DNA of 49,712 nt from positions 1-49,712 of the forward strand of contig JANWKQ010000137.1 in assembly GCA_025451295.1 (NCBI GenBank), in the 5' to 3' direction. Positions 1 through 8,684 of this stretch are shown one piece after another (position 1 is the first letter of the stretch; the number at the start of each line of letters is the position of its first letter). Position numbers and translations under genes: made by a program. This DNA is from Flavobacteriales bacterium (GTDB taxonomy: Bacteria > Bacteroidota > Bacteroidia > CAIKAF01). The notes beneath the pieces were generated by a model. It had not been told where the DNA came from, did not search any database, and saw only the letters and a list, made by a program, of their open reading frames with translations.

Positions 1-1691
1 CCGGAACCAAGGACCTTTTCATTGGAACTCAGGCGAAAAAAATACATTCCGCTTGGTAAATGAGAAGTTTGAATTACCAGTTTTTCTCCCGTAATATTCC
101 CGATATTTTGAACGATTTGTCCGCATAGATTGTATATTCGCATCTCATATTTTTCATGATCAGGGTTTTGAAATTCCACCATGGAAAATTCTGAGGATGG
201 ATTAGGATAAACGTTGAGAATTAAATTTTCCTCCTCGGAGATTCCGGCTAGTGGATCACTTATTTTATGTACAAATATATCGCTCAACCCAGCAGTTGTT
301 AGAATGGAGGTTCCGACTCCCGGATCAAAATCAATCGTTCCATCAAAAGTGCCCATTGTATAAATATCACCTGCAGCATTCGCGATAATTCCGTAAGCAT
401 AATCCACCAGCGTATCCCCAAAACTTTCCACCCAGATCAGATTTCCGGCTGTATCGTATTTACTGATATAAATATCGTAGTCTCCCAAACTTGTATGATT
501 AAATGTACCTGCCCCTGGATCAAAATCTGCCGTACCTCTATATTTTCCGGCAGGATATAAAAATCCGGAAGCATCTACATAAATCCCGAATCCTTCATCA
601 CCTTGAGTCCCTCCCATGCTTTTGGCCCATATATAATTTCCGGATGGATCAAATTTATTGATATAAATATCCCAGGTACCGGCACTGGTTAAATTATAAG
701 TGCCGGCTCCTGTATTAAAGTCGACGGTAGAAAAATATTGTCCGGTTGTATAGATATTGTCATCGGGATCAATTGAAATTGCATTTCCATAATCACTGTT
801 GGTGCCACCAAAACTTTTGGCCCATACCAGATTGCCGGATGCATCCAGTTTGGTGACGAAAATATCGAACTGACCATTGCTGGTAAGGGTGCTGGTTCCA
901 ACTCCCGGGTCAAAATCGGCCATGTTTTGAAAATTTCCAATGACAATGGCATTGTCTGATCCATCTGTTTTAATCGAATACCCTTTATCAGCAGCATTAC
1001 CTCCGAGTTCTTTTGCCCAAACAAAATTCCCGGACCCATCAATTTTACTTACAAAAATATCCCCGGCGGCACCCCCTGTCAAATTGGAAACACCCCCACC
1101 CGGATCAAAGTCCACGGTATCTTTAAAATACCCGGTGGTAAGTATATTTCCTGAACCATCCAGCGCAAGACCAGTAGATTCATTGGCGGCACTGCTAGTT
1201 CCTTCAAAACTTTTTATCCAGGCCAGATTCCCTGAAGCATCTAGTTTTAAAACAAAAATATCCTGGCTTAAGCTGGTTAAAATGGAGGACCCTACTCCGG
1301 GATCAAAATCCACTGTATCCTGAAAAGAGCCACTTACAAAAATATTCCCGGAGCCATCCACCTCCATACCATATGCAGTTTCGGCGCTATCACCCCCAAT
1401 TGAACCAGCCCAGAGAAAATTTCCGGAAGCATCCAGTTTACAGAAAAAAATATCTGTGCTTCCATTACTCGTTAAATTATATGTACCAGCTCCAGGATCA
1501 AAATCAACCGTTCCTAAAAAAAATCCTGTTACATATACATTGTCCGATGTATCAAGTGCTATGGCTCTTGGAAATTCTCCACTCGGTCCGGACGGACTTT
1601 TAACCCATTCAAAAGTTTGACCCGAGATTGATGAGCAGATGGAAGTAAACAAAAATAAGAATACGGAAATGAAAATTTTAGAAGTTCTCAT
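1..1691 (-). CDS. T9SS-secreted SBBP-type beta-propeller repeat protein (3' end cut by window edge)
   Basis: The frame is open from an ATG at 1691 down to base 3, about 563 codons, and the stop lies outside the window. A signal peptide opens the protein (MRTSKIFISVFLFLF, then cleavage near SSISGQ). The body consists of seven imperfect repeats of about 60 residues. Each carries a 'VDFDPG.GT' segment followed by 'DIF/DIY..K.D.SGN...W', which is the layout of SBBP-type beta-propeller repeats. The last visible part contains 'NVYPNPSSEF' and 'SGMYFFRLSSNEK', a type A T9SS sorting domain, so only a handful of residues should be missing. The protein is probably exported through the outer membrane and anchored or released at the surface; its ligand is unknown. 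The repeats produce several open frames on both strands that I treat as shadows. Confidence 0.88.
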   Translation of the reverse strand, partial: MRTSKIFISVFLFLFTSICSSISGQTFEWVKSPSGPSGEFPRAIALDTSDNVYVTGFFLGTVDFDPGAGTYNLTSNGSTDIFFCKLDASGNFLWAGSIGGDSAETAYGMEVDGSGNIFVSGSFQDTVDFDPGVGSSILTSLSQDIFVLKLDASGNLAWIKSFEGTSSAANESTGLALDGSGNILTTGYFKDTVDFDPGGGVSNLTGGAAGDIFVSKIDGSGNFVWAKELGGNAADKGYSIKTDGSDNAIVIGNFQNMADFDPGVGTSTLTSNGQFDIFVTKLDASGNLVWAKSFGGTNSDYGNAISIDPDDNIYTTGQYFSTVDFNTGAGTYNLTSAGTWDIYINKFDPSGNYIWAKSMGGTQGDEGFGIYVDASGFLYPAGKYRGTADFDPGAGTFNHTSLGDYDIYISKYDTAGNLIWVESFGDTLVDYAYGIIANAAGDIYTMGTFDGTIDFDPGVGTSILTTAGLSDIFVHKISDPLAGISEEENLILNVYPNPSSEFSMVEFQNPDHEKYEMRIYNLCGQIVQNIGNITGEKLVIQTSHLPSGMYFFRLSSNEKVLGS

Positions 1692-1810
1692 GAGATACTT
1701 GTTTGGTTAAAGTAGATGAGATAAAACTAAGATTTTTTGGGGAAATGATGGGAATGATTTGGGCGAAGAGTATGTTTTTTCGAGGGATGATTCAATTATC
1801 ACCCACAGCC

Positions 1811-2440
1811 TTAGAAGGTAATGGCGAAATAGAAAAACATAATGAGCCAAACCACATCGATATAATACCAGAAAACAAATAACATATTCATTTTCTTTTT
1901 TTGATATGGATTGGTAACAAGGATAAGTTCATTCACCACATTCCGGCTATTTTTGAAAAAAGGGATCAATACGTAGAGCAAAAATGTGATTGCAAGTAAA
2001 ACGTGAAATAAATGAATGCCTGATAGTACATATACATAGGTGCTAGCCACGTTTTTTGTTGGCGTGGAAAAACCATGGTTGTAAAACTCCAACCAACCAA
2101 CCACCTGGAAAATCGAAAAAACAATCGCCAGCCCAAGCACTCCCATCAACATATAGGTGCATTTTTTTAAGCGATCCTTTTGAGCATAGGTCCTTGCCAT
2201 TTTAATAGCCACTGCCGACAACAGCATCACCGCAGTACTTACAAAAAATGCTTTTGGCAAATGAATATCGAGGATGGCATTTCCAGTTTGAAATCTTTGC
2301 GCCGTATATGAAACCAGAATAACAAGGAATAGGAAACCCGAACCTACCATCGCCATGTACATCATGGTTTGATATGGATGCAAGCGACGAAGGTTCTGAA
2401 AAAAACCTTTTTCCGCTACTATGGGCTTTTTTTCCAACAT
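1811..2440 (-). CDS. Heme-copper (cytochrome c) oxidase subunit III family protein
   Basis: This 209-residue integral membrane protein has five hydrophobic segments, roughly at residues 29-47, 64-80, 97-117, 137-161 and 187-207, as in short bacterial subunit III proteins. Family hallmarks are visible: 'GIHLFHV' (His143 and His146) in the fourth helix and 'FWYYIDVVWL' in the last. Subunit III supports proton-pumping cytochrome oxidases in the inner membrane but carries no redox centre. No other oxidase subunit lies next to it, so it is an orphan copy here, flanked by a surface protein and sugar-nucleotide genes. A good promoter lies 63 bases upstream of the ATG. Which oxidase it joins cannot be told. 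Confidence 0.88.
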   Translation of the reverse strand: MLEKKPIVAEKGFFQNLRRLHPYQTMMYMAMVGSGFLFLVILVSYTAQRFQTGNAILDIHLPKAFFVSTAVMLLSAVAIKMARTYAQKDRLKKCTYMLMGVLGLAIVFSIFQVVGWLEFYNHGFSTPTKNVASTYVYVLSGIHLFHVLLAITFLLYVLIPFFKNSRNVVNELILVTNPYQKKKMNMLFVFWYYIDVVWLIMFFYFAITF

Positions 2441-2502
2441 AAATAAAAAGTCTTGTCTTGGTTTAGCTGGCTGAATCGTTACACTAAATAACGAATTTTT
2501 TT

Positions 2503-2533
2503 CAAAGTTAGGATGCAGTCCTCAAAATTTCAA
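2503..2533 (-). promoter_or_regulatory. Bacteroidota-type promoter of the oxidase subunit III gene
   Basis: On the minus strand a TTG (2533-2531) is followed after 20 bases by TAACTTTG (2510-2503), an exact match to the Bacteroidota form TTG-N19-21-TAnnTTTG. It implies a leader of about 60 bases before the ATG at 2440. Confidence 0.6.
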
Positions 2534-2554
2534 GAAATTTAAAATATTTTGAGG
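2520..2554 (-). terminator. Possible hairpin terminator downstream of the epimerase gene
   Basis: A 9-bp stem pairs 2520-2528 with 2546-2554 across a 17-base AT-rich loop, starting 17 bases after the epimerase stop. There is no clean T-run on the minus strand, and the -33 element of the next promoter sits in the loop. Termination is therefore only a suggestion. Confidence 0.3.
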
Positions 2555-2571
2555 CTTCCAAAGTGAGGCGA

Positions 2572-3513
2572 TTAATCCAATATATACCGGGTATCGGCCA
2601 AAACTTTCTTCAAACCCTCGTCCAGTGGGGTTTTTGAACGATTGAGGAGTTGGTTCATTTTGGTCACATCCGGTAAACGCCGGGTCATGTCACCCTCCGC
2701 CAATGGATCCAAATGGATGATCTTCGAAGAAGAATCCGTGAGTTTTTTGATCGTTTGGGCCAGCATTAAAATGGGAACCTCTTCATTTCCACCTACATTG
2801 ATGACCTCATTTTCGAATTTTTGATTTCCGATTGTATTATAACAAGCCTCAATATTATCATCAATATAACAAAAGGTACGGGTTTGCATGCCATCACCAT
2901 AAATGGTAATGTCGTGATTCTTAAGGGCCAGATTAATGAACCTTGATACCACAAACTCTTTGCTTTGCTTGGGTCCGTAAGTATTAAAAAAACGGAAAAT
3001 GGTATAGTTGAGATCGAATTCCTGTTTATAGGATTTTAAATACGCCTCTCCCAGATTTTTTACCACGGCATATGGCAATCTCGAATTCAACGGAGTGGTA
3101 TTTTCGTTTTGGGGAAACTCCACCGGCTCACCATACACTTCGCTTGATGATGAATAAAACAACCTTTTTACCCCTGTATTTTTGGAAAGACGTAAAATAT
3201 TTTCGAGGCCTTTAATGTCTTCAAGAACCGCAATCGGATTTTGAAGGGTACGCTTTACACCTACCAACGCTGCATAATGAAATACAAATTCAAAATGATA
3301 TGCACTGAATACTGCAGCAATATCTTCATATTTATTTACATCACATTCGATGAACTGAACATTTGGATAAAGGATAGGATCCGGCAATTTTTCTTTGGCC
3401 CCGGTAACCAGATTATCCACCACTATGACCTGAACATTCTTATCCGCCGCCAGTCTTTCTGCCATGCTGCTTCCGATAAATCCTGCACCACCTGTTACCA
3501 GATAATTATTCAT
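2572..3513 (-). CDS. NAD-dependent sugar-nucleotide epimerase/dehydratase (extended SDR)
   Basis: A 313-residue extended short-chain dehydrogenase. The NAD-binding glycine motif is GGAGFIG at residues 8-14, the catalytic serine region is 'SSSSEVYGE' (about 121-129), and the catalytic pair is Tyr148-x3-Lys152 in 'YAVVK'. 'RFFNTYGP' is typical of UDP-glucose 4-epimerase, UDP-glucuronate decarboxylase and dTDP-glucose dehydratase relatives. The enzyme acts in the cytoplasm on a nucleotide sugar, but the exact substrate cannot be read from sequence. Its ATG directly abuts the stop codon of the thymidylyltransferase gene upstream, so the two are almost certainly one transcript supplying activated sugars for surface glycans. 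Confidence 0.9.
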   Translation of the reverse strand: MNNYLVTGGAGFIGSSMAERLAADKNVQVIVVDNLVTGAKEKLPDPILYPNVQFIECDVNKYEDIAAVFSAYHFEFVFHYAALVGVKRTLQNPIAVLEDIKGLENILRLSKNTGVKRLFYSSSSEVYGEPVEFPQNENTTPLNSRLPYAVVKNLGEAYLKSYKQEFDLNYTIFRFFNTYGPKQSKEFVVSRFINLALKNHDITIYGDGMQTRTFCYIDDNIEACYNTIGNQKFENEVINVGGNEEVPILMLAQTIKKLTDSSSKIIHLDPLAEGDMTRRLPDVTKMNQLLNRSKTPLDEGLKKVLADTRYILD

Positions 3514-4380
3514 TTAAGACAACTTTGTTATTTTAATTAAATATTCACCATACCCACTCTTCAATAATGGCTGTGCTACTTTGAGCAATTGTTCCTTTGA
3601 AATAAATCCCATCTGGTAAGCCACCTCTTCAATGCATCCAATCTTAAGTCCCTGCCGTTCTTCGATCACCTGTACATATTGAGAGGCCTGCATCAATGAA
3701 GCAAAAGTTCCAGTATCCAGCCAGGCTGTTCCACGATCCAATACATTCACCGTTAGTTCACCCATTTCCAGATATTTTCGGTTCACATCCGTGATCTCGT
3801 ACTCTCCCCTTGCACTCGGTTTTAAAGCCTTTGCAATTTCCACAACCCGATTATCATAAAAATATAAACCAGGAACCGCATAATTACTTTTGGGTTTGGC
3901 TGGTTTTTCTTCGATGGACAACGCTTTCATTTTTTGATCAAACTCTACCACTCCATATCTTTCAGGATCGCTGACGTGATAGGCAAAAATATTTCCACCT
4001 TTTGGATCATTGATGGATTGCATTTGTTTGGCAAGCCCGGTACCATAAAAAATATTGTCACCAAGGATCAATGCGGCCGGGTCCTTTCCAATAAATTCTT
4101 CACCGATCACAAAAGCCTGGGCAAGTCCATTGGGAACTTCCTGTACTTTATATTGAAATTTCATACCGATGTGCTCACCAGAGCCTAATAATTTTTCGAA
4201 ATGGGGAAGATCAGCCGGTGTTGAAATAATCAGCACATCTTTGATGCCGGCCATCATGAGCACAGAAAGGGGATAATAGATCATAGGCTTATCGAAAATG
4301 GGCATGAGCTGCTTGCTGATGGCCATGGTTATTGGATAGAGCCTGGTGCCGGAACCTCCGGCAAGAATAATTCCCTTCAT
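3514..4380 (-). CDS. rfbA: Glucose-1-phosphate thymidylyltransferase
   Basis: A 288-residue protein matching RmlA/RfbA over its full length. The nucleotide-binding signature '[11 protein letters not shown]' is at residues 6-16, followed by '[18 protein letters not shown]'. Further hallmarks are '[11 protein letters not shown]' around residue 103, the 'VEFD' and 'IEEKP' segments, and '[10 protein letters not shown]' near residue 216. It makes dTDP-glucose from dTTP and glucose 1-phosphate, the first step towards dTDP-rhamnose and other deoxysugars. The rest of the rhamnose pathway (rmlB, rmlC, rmlD) is not adjacent, apart from a related SDR enzyme directly downstream with no gap. The product may therefore feed a different deoxysugar. 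Confidence 0.95.
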   Translation of the reverse strand: MKGIILAGGSGTRLYPITMAISKQLMPIFDKPMIYYPLSVLMMAGIKDVLIISTPADLPHFEKLLGSGEHIGMKFQYKVQEVPNGLAQAFVIGEEFIGKDPAALILGDNIFYGTGLAKQMQSINDPKGGNIFAYHVSDPERYGVVEFDQKMKALSIEEKPAKPKSNYAVPGLYFYDNRVVEIAKALKPSARGEYEITDVNRKYLEMGELTVNVLDRGTAWLDTGTFASLMQASQYVQVIEERQGLKIGCIEEVAYQMGFISKEQLLKVAQPLLKSGYGEYLIKITKLS

Positions 4381-4519
4381 AGATACTTAAAGTACGAAAA
4401 TAAGAGAAATGCGGATAATAACAAAAGACGGCTATTGGTGTAAATCCGTTGCATCCGTGTCCTTAGTATGCCTATAAAACAAAAAATCAGGAAGACGGCT
4501 ACCACAGGCACGTTTTCGT

Positions 4520-4527
4520 TATCTTTG
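4520..4527 (+). promoter_or_regulatory. TAnnTTTG promoter box before the LolC/E-like gene
   Basis: TATCTTTG matches the Bacteroidota -7 element exactly and ends 8 bases before the ATG at 4536. No TTG is seen at the expected upstream distance, so only half of the promoter is supported. Confidence 0.45.
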
Positions 4528-4535
4528 TTATACTA

Positions 4536-5765
4536 ATGAAGATCGTTTTAAAAATAGCCTTCCGTTACCTCATTGGTAAAAAATCAAGGAATATCATCAA
4601 TCTGATCACCCTGATCTCCATCGCCAGTATCCTGGTTATTTCGGCTGCTCTCATTATTATTCTTTCTGCATTCAACGGATTAGAATCGTCGGTTAAAAAT
4701 GTATACAAATCGGTTGATCCTGAATTAAAGATCACCCTTAAGCAGGGAAAATCTTTTACCGATTCGATTAATTTGCTAACCCAAATACGAAACATACCAC
4801 AGATCGAGAAAGTAACACCGGTGATAGAAGAAAGTGTTCTTATTAGCTATAATGGCAGGCAACAGATCGGTATGATCAAGGGTATAAGCCCGGAGTATTT
4901 TGATATGGTTCGTTTGGATACCATGATGGTAACAGGAAAACCAAGACTTCAGATCGGACGCCAGGAAAGTGCCATTATTGGTGAAGGAATGGCTTTTATA
5001 CTCGAGGTGAATACAGATGATCTATCAAAAAGACTACAGGTCTATTTTCCCAAACGTGGAAAGATCGACCTCTTCAATCCTTTTATGACGGACCAACTCG
5101 TTGTTTCAGGTATTTTTAAGGTAGATCATGAATATACAAATAGCTGTCTGTTTACCTCACTTGGGTTTGCTCAAAATATTTTAAAGCTTCCGGAACAAAC
5201 CTATACCGCTTTTGAAATAAAAGCAAAAAAGGGAACTGATGCTGATGATCTTCGACCAGCACTAAAAAAAATCCTGGGTGATCAGTTTAAAATTGAAAAC
5301 CGATTTCAGCAGCATGCGGTCATGTATCGGGTAATGCGGGGAGAGAAGTTAATGGTTTTTCTGATCATTACTTTTATTCTTGTCATCGCTTCGTTCAATC
5401 TGATCGGCGTTATTTCTCTTATGCTGGTAGAAAAGAAAAAGGACCTGATGCTTTTGCACAGTCTTGGACTCTCGAAGTTCAAATTAAAAGCGATTTTTAT
5501 TCTACAGGGAGTGCTTATTGCCATTATTGGAAGTATCGGCGGATTGATCCTCGGCTTTCTCATCGCTTTGTCACAAAAAATATTTGGTTTACTGAAACTA
5601 GGTGGAGGCGCTGAAATCCGCAAACGCCCCTACCCGGTTGAATTTAATCCGGTAGATTTTCTGATGATCCTGGCCATTGTGATCTCTATCGCTTTTGTTA
5701 CTTCACTTATGCGCATGTTGATCGCAAAGTTTGATCAGCGATCTTTATCAACCGTATTGAAGTGA
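4536..5765 (+). CDS. LolC/LolE-type ABC transporter permease (FtsX domain)
   Basis: A 409-residue inner-membrane protein. An N-terminal transmembrane helix (about 20-46) follows the typical 'AFRYLIGKKSRNIINLIT' opening. A large periplasmic MacB-like domain spans about 50-265, and three C-terminal helices (about 273-298, 317-345 and 370-392) form the FtsX permease core. Length and layout fit the lipoprotein-releasing permeases that pass outer-membrane lipoproteins to LolA, working with an ATPase of the LolD family. No ATPase gene is adjacent, so LolD must be elsewhere. A macrolide-export or other FtsX-type role is the alternative. The gene converges on the T9SS protein gene downstream with only 9 bases between stops. 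Confidence 0.85.
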   Translation: MKIVLKIAFRYLIGKKSRNIINLITLISIASILVISAALIIILSAFNGLESSVKNVYKSVDPELKITLKQGKSFTDSINLLTQIRNIPQIEKVTPVIEESVLISYNGRQQIGMIKGISPEYFDMVRLDTMMVTGKPRLQIGRQESAIIGEGMAFILEVNTDDLSKRLQVYFPKRGKIDLFNPFMTDQLVVSGIFKVDHEYTNSCLFTSLGFAQNILKLPEQTYTAFEIKAKKGTDADDLRPALKKILGDQFKIENRFQQHAVMYRVMRGEKLMVFLIITFILVIASFNLIGVISLMLVEKKKDLMLLHSLGLSKFKLKAIFILQGVLIAIIGSIGGLILGFLIALSQKIFGLLKLGGGAEIRKRPYPVEFNPVDFLMILAIVISIAFVTSLMRMLIAKFDQRSLSTVLK

Positions 5766-5774
5766 TACCAAAAA

Positions 5775-7037
5775 TTACTTCCTTACAATAAATTGCTTGT
5801 GCACATTGATGGTTTCACCTGTAAGCTGGAGGATATATGCACCATTATGAAGTCCGTCGAGATAAAAGGATAAATAGCTCAATCCAGGATATTCAACCAT
5901 TTTATTTCCACTTTCAATCACTCTCCCCTGCATATCAATAAAAGAATAATCAAAAGATTGTGGTTCAGTCAACATCAACTCCATGATCAAAACCTCTGTT
6001 GCAGGATTTGGGAATAATTTCAGCATAGCGTTCACAGTGGTTTCGATGCCCATATTACTTGTGATCGTATTTGAGGTTGCAACGCATCCAAATTGTGTTA
6101 CTTCGCAATAATAGTCTCCACCGGCAGTGATCACATAATTCTGATTAGTCTCTCCTGGAATAAGCACACCATCATGATACCATTGATAAGTATCAAAGGT
6201 AGTAGTGGTAGACAAGGTAGAACCCGCTTGCGAAATTGCTGCTGTAAGACCCGGCAGTGTAAGAAACGAACAGGTATTGTTTCCTGCATTCGGAATTCCA
6301 ATTGTATCGGTGGCTCCAGGTTTAAGATCAATATCCGCCGGACTGCTCAATGTCCCGGTAACAACAGTTGATCCACCCAGGAAATCCGGATTGAAACGAT
6401 TTAATTTGTTGTTGCTCCAGGCGGTTACATAATAATATCCACAGCTGTCTACGGTAATTCCATCGCAATTTCCGAGGGTTGTTGGGGTTAATGTGGTGAT
6501 CGTATAAGTGGTAAGATCAATCGCTTTGATGGCTGCACTTCCACCCCAGTTGACAAATATGCAGCGGTTATTGGCACCATCATATAGAATCCCATTCGGG
6601 GTGCTTACGGTATTGGATGACATTACATAAAATTGACTCGTTGTAGGATTCACACGAAAAATATCCTTATTTGAAAAATCTGTTACATATAAAACTGAAT
6701 CTCCATCTGTGGTAAGGCCATTTAAGAAGGAACCTCCCAGGTTCAGGTTAAATACTTCGACACCCGATGTTAGATCATATCCCTTAATACTACCACCACA
6801 ACAGGCATACAATACGTTGTTAAGTATCTCAATACCGTGTGGACCAGAACCTGTAGTTGGAACCAGCGTCGTTAACGTTCCACCTACAGAACGGGCAAGA
6901 ATAGCATGACTCGTGGTGTTGGAAATGAGCCAGCGATTGTTGGCTCCATCCCATTCCACGCTTTCTGGACCACTATAGGTTTGAGCTGAAAGAATTGAAC
7001 TAAAAACAAAAGGCAGGAATAGTAATAGTTTTCTCAT
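5775..7037 (-). CDS. T9SS-secreted NHL/SMP-30-like beta-propeller protein
   Basis: A 420-residue protein when started at the ATG at 7037, which gives a clean signal peptide (MRKLLLFLPFVFSSILSAQ). The longer frame would begin inside the gene upstream. Residues about 20-260 contain recurring short strands of 'GI..DG...L.VTD....' type, as in NHL or SMP-30 propellers that bind or act on small ligands. A short Ig/PKD-like stretch with 'YQWYHDGVLIPGETNQNY' follows. The last 80 residues are a T9SS type A sorting domain ('LFPNPATEVLIMEL', then 'GAYILQLTGE'). The protein is expected at the cell surface or outside the cell; no catalytic residues are obvious. A TATCTTTA box at 7061-7054 may start transcription. 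Confidence 0.82.
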   Translation of the reverse strand: MRKLLLFLPFVFSSILSAQTYSGPESVEWDGANNRWLISNTTSHAILARSVGGTLTTLVPTTGSGPHGIEILNNVLYACCGGSIKGYDLTSGVEVFNLNLGGSFLNGLTTDGDSVLYVTDFSNKDIFRVNPTTSQFYVMSSNTVSTPNGILYDGANNRCIFVNWGGSAAIKAIDLTTYTITTLTPTTLGNCDGITVDSCGYYYVTAWSNNKLNRFNPDFLGGSTVVTGTLSSPADIDLKPGATDTIGIPNAGNNTCSFLTLPGLTAAISQAGSTLSTTTTFDTYQWYHDGVLIPGETNQNYVITAGGDYYCEVTQFGCVATSNTITSNMGIETTVNAMLKLFPNPATEVLIMELMLTEPQSFDYSFIDMQGRVIESGNKMVEYPGLSYLSFYLDGLHNGAYILQLTGETINVHKQFIVRK

Positions 7038-7066
7038 AAAAAGAATGTTTGAGTAAAGATATATAA

Positions 7067-7504
7067 TTATTGGCTTACGTACCATTGTTTGAAGTTGATA
7101 AAACTCTCCGCATAAATGAACTTCTCAGTAAATACGCCATTTTCGATTATCAATATTTCTCCTGCACCACTGTGTCCTACATTATAGTCAGTGCCCTTAA
7201 AGGGCCCATGTAAACAATCCACATCCACTATATGTATCTTACCCTGGTAATTTTTTTCGTAGAGGAATTTCAACGCATTGGAACAATTGATTTTGGCATA
7301 GGCACTCCACGTCGCATAAATGAGAAGGATCATGTTTGAATCGGAATGGATGTTAAAACAATCCATATCAGTTTCTATAACGGTGTTGGAGCGTATAGAA
7401 TCCACTTTGGTAAGTAATCCCTTACTGATTTTTTCATAGGCACCTGCACGTTGGGAAAAAACAACCGATCCCCCAAAAAGAAACAAAAAGAAAAATATTT
7501 TCAT
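7067..7504 (-). CDS. Exported thioredoxin-fold protein lacking the CXXC motif
   Basis: A 145-residue protein from the ATG at 7504, chosen because it starts a signal peptide (MKIFFFLFLFGGSVVFSQ). The mature part has the strand and helix order of a thioredoxin: 'MILLIYATWSAYAKINC' (about 58-74) matches the usual strand plus WCxxC helix start, but reads W66-S-A-Y69. 'GKIHIVDVDC' then matches the second strand, and 'GEILIIENG' the strand that normally follows the cis-proline, which is also missing. It is probably not a redox enzyme. The nearby cysteines (50, 74, 97) could form structural disulfides. The fold assignment is inference from pattern, not a clear family match. Confidence 0.6.
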   Translation of the reverse strand: MKIFFFLFLFGGSVVFSQRAGAYEKISKGLLTKVDSIRSNTVIETDMDCFNIHSDSNMILLIYATWSAYAKINCSNALKFLYEKNYQGKIHIVDVDCLHGPFKGTDYNVGHSGAGEILIIENGVFTEKFIYAESFINFKQWYVSQ

Positions 7505-7557
7505 TACAAAGCTGATTTCCAACAAAGGTGAAACCAGTTTAAATTAGATTCAATGTA

Positions 7558-8610
7558 TTAATTGAACTCCCAGTTGTATTGATCGATATGAAGGATACAT
7601 TTTTTGAGGAGATGAATGCTATTTTCGATATCGTCCTTATTAGCCATTTCAATTACCTGATGAATATGTCGGGTAGGAATACTGACTGCCCCGGCAATTG
7701 CTCCCCCCGGATTCATTCGCTGAATACCGGCTGTATCGGTTCCCCCGGCCGGTAGCAATTCCGGTTGCCAGGTGATCTTGTTTTTATCGGCTATTTCCTT
7801 CATATACTTCACCATGCGATAGTCACAAATGGCGGAGGAATCCATGATTTTAATGGCGGTGCCTTTTCCCAAACAGGTAACCTGTTCCCATTCATGCGAA
7901 CCGGGAACATCATAGGCAATGGTGGTATCAATTCCGAAACCGAAGTCTGGCTGGATCTGCAAAGCAGCCACGCTGGCTCCCCTGATCCCTACTTCTTCCT
8001 GTACAGTAAAGACCCCGTAAAAATCGTATGGTATTTTTTCTTTTTTCAATTCGCGAAAGGTTTCGATCAGAATAAAAACCGAAACACGATTGTCGATGGA
8101 TTTACAATTCACGCAATTTCCCATTTCGATAAGCTTTCTTTCACGTGTTACAGGAGTGCCTACCTCCACAATAGCTTTTACTTCTTCAACGGGCATTCCA
8201 AGATCGATAAAATAATCAGTGATCTTGGGCATTTTTATTCTTTCCTCCGCATCCATCAGATGAATGGGTTTGGAACCCATGACACCAACCAGGTCTTTTT
8301 TTCCATGCACAATAACCCGCTGAGCGGTTAGCGTTTTTGGATCAAAACCACCAAGTGTGGTGAATTTTAAAAAGCCGTTGTCATCAATATGGGTAACTAT
8401 AAAACCAATCTCGTCCATATGGGCTGCGGCCATAATTTTTTTTGAGCCGTTACCCTTTTTTAATGCCGTAATATTGCCCATATTATCCAGACTGATCCCA
8501 TCAACCAGACCTTCAAGTTCCTTTAATACAAGTTCTCTTACTTTTTGTTCAAAGCCGGAAACTCCGGGTGTTTCACATATTTTAGCGAGCAGTTCTACAT
8601 TAATCGGCAT
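7558..8610 (-). CDS. M42 family metallopeptidase (glutamyl/deblocking aminopeptidase type)
   Basis: A 350-residue cytoplasmic peptidase. All expected dinuclear metal-site elements are present: 'AAHMDEIGF' (His64, with catalytic Asp66), 'KSIDNRVS' (bridging Asp173), 'QEEVGIRGA' (catalytic Glu205 and ligand Glu206), 'GIDTT' (Asp228) and 'IPTRHIHQ' (His317). 'PAGGTDTAGI' near residue 288 is also a family signature. Such enzymes form dodecameric tetrahedral shells that remove N-terminal residues from peptides left over by proteolysis. It reads away from the YyaL-like gene and shares the 74-base divergent intergenic region with it. Confidence 0.92.
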   Translation of the reverse strand: MPINVELLAKICETPGVSGFEQKVRELVLKELEGLVDGISLDNMGNITALKKGNGSKKIMAAAHMDEIGFIVTHIDDNGFLKFTTLGGFDPKTLTAQRVIVHGKKDLVGVMGSKPIHLMDAEERIKMPKITDYFIDLGMPVEEVKAIVEVGTPVTRERKLIEMGNCVNCKSIDNRVSVFILIETFRELKKEKIPYDFYGVFTVQEEVGIRGASVAALQIQPDFGFGIDTTIAYDVPGSHEWEQVTCLGKGTAIKIMDSSAICDYRMVKYMKEIADKNKITWQPELLPAGGTDTAGIQRMNPGGAIAGAVSIPTRHIHQVIEMANKDDIENSIHLLKKCILHIDQYNWEFN

Positions 8611-8684
8611 AAAAAACAGATATTTACTTCAAATTAAAAGATTAATTCTGAATTAATGGCACGAAGTACAAATAAAAAAAGCAG

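Noticed and set aside
689-1042. 117-codon minus-strand frame
   Set aside because: It is in another frame of the same repeat region as the SBBP gene, whose uninterrupted frame is the convincing one.
940-1603. Open frames on the plus strand (up to 127 codons) opposite the SBBP-repeat gene
   Set aside because: They mirror the repetitive composition of the minus-strand gene, have low-complexity Pro/Ser-rich translations and no start signals.
4400-4500. Repeated 'ATCCGT' phrases (ATCCGTTGCATCCGTGTCC) before the LolC/E-like gene
   Set aside because: They recall a known kind of intergenic repeat, but only a short relic is present, so no element is called.
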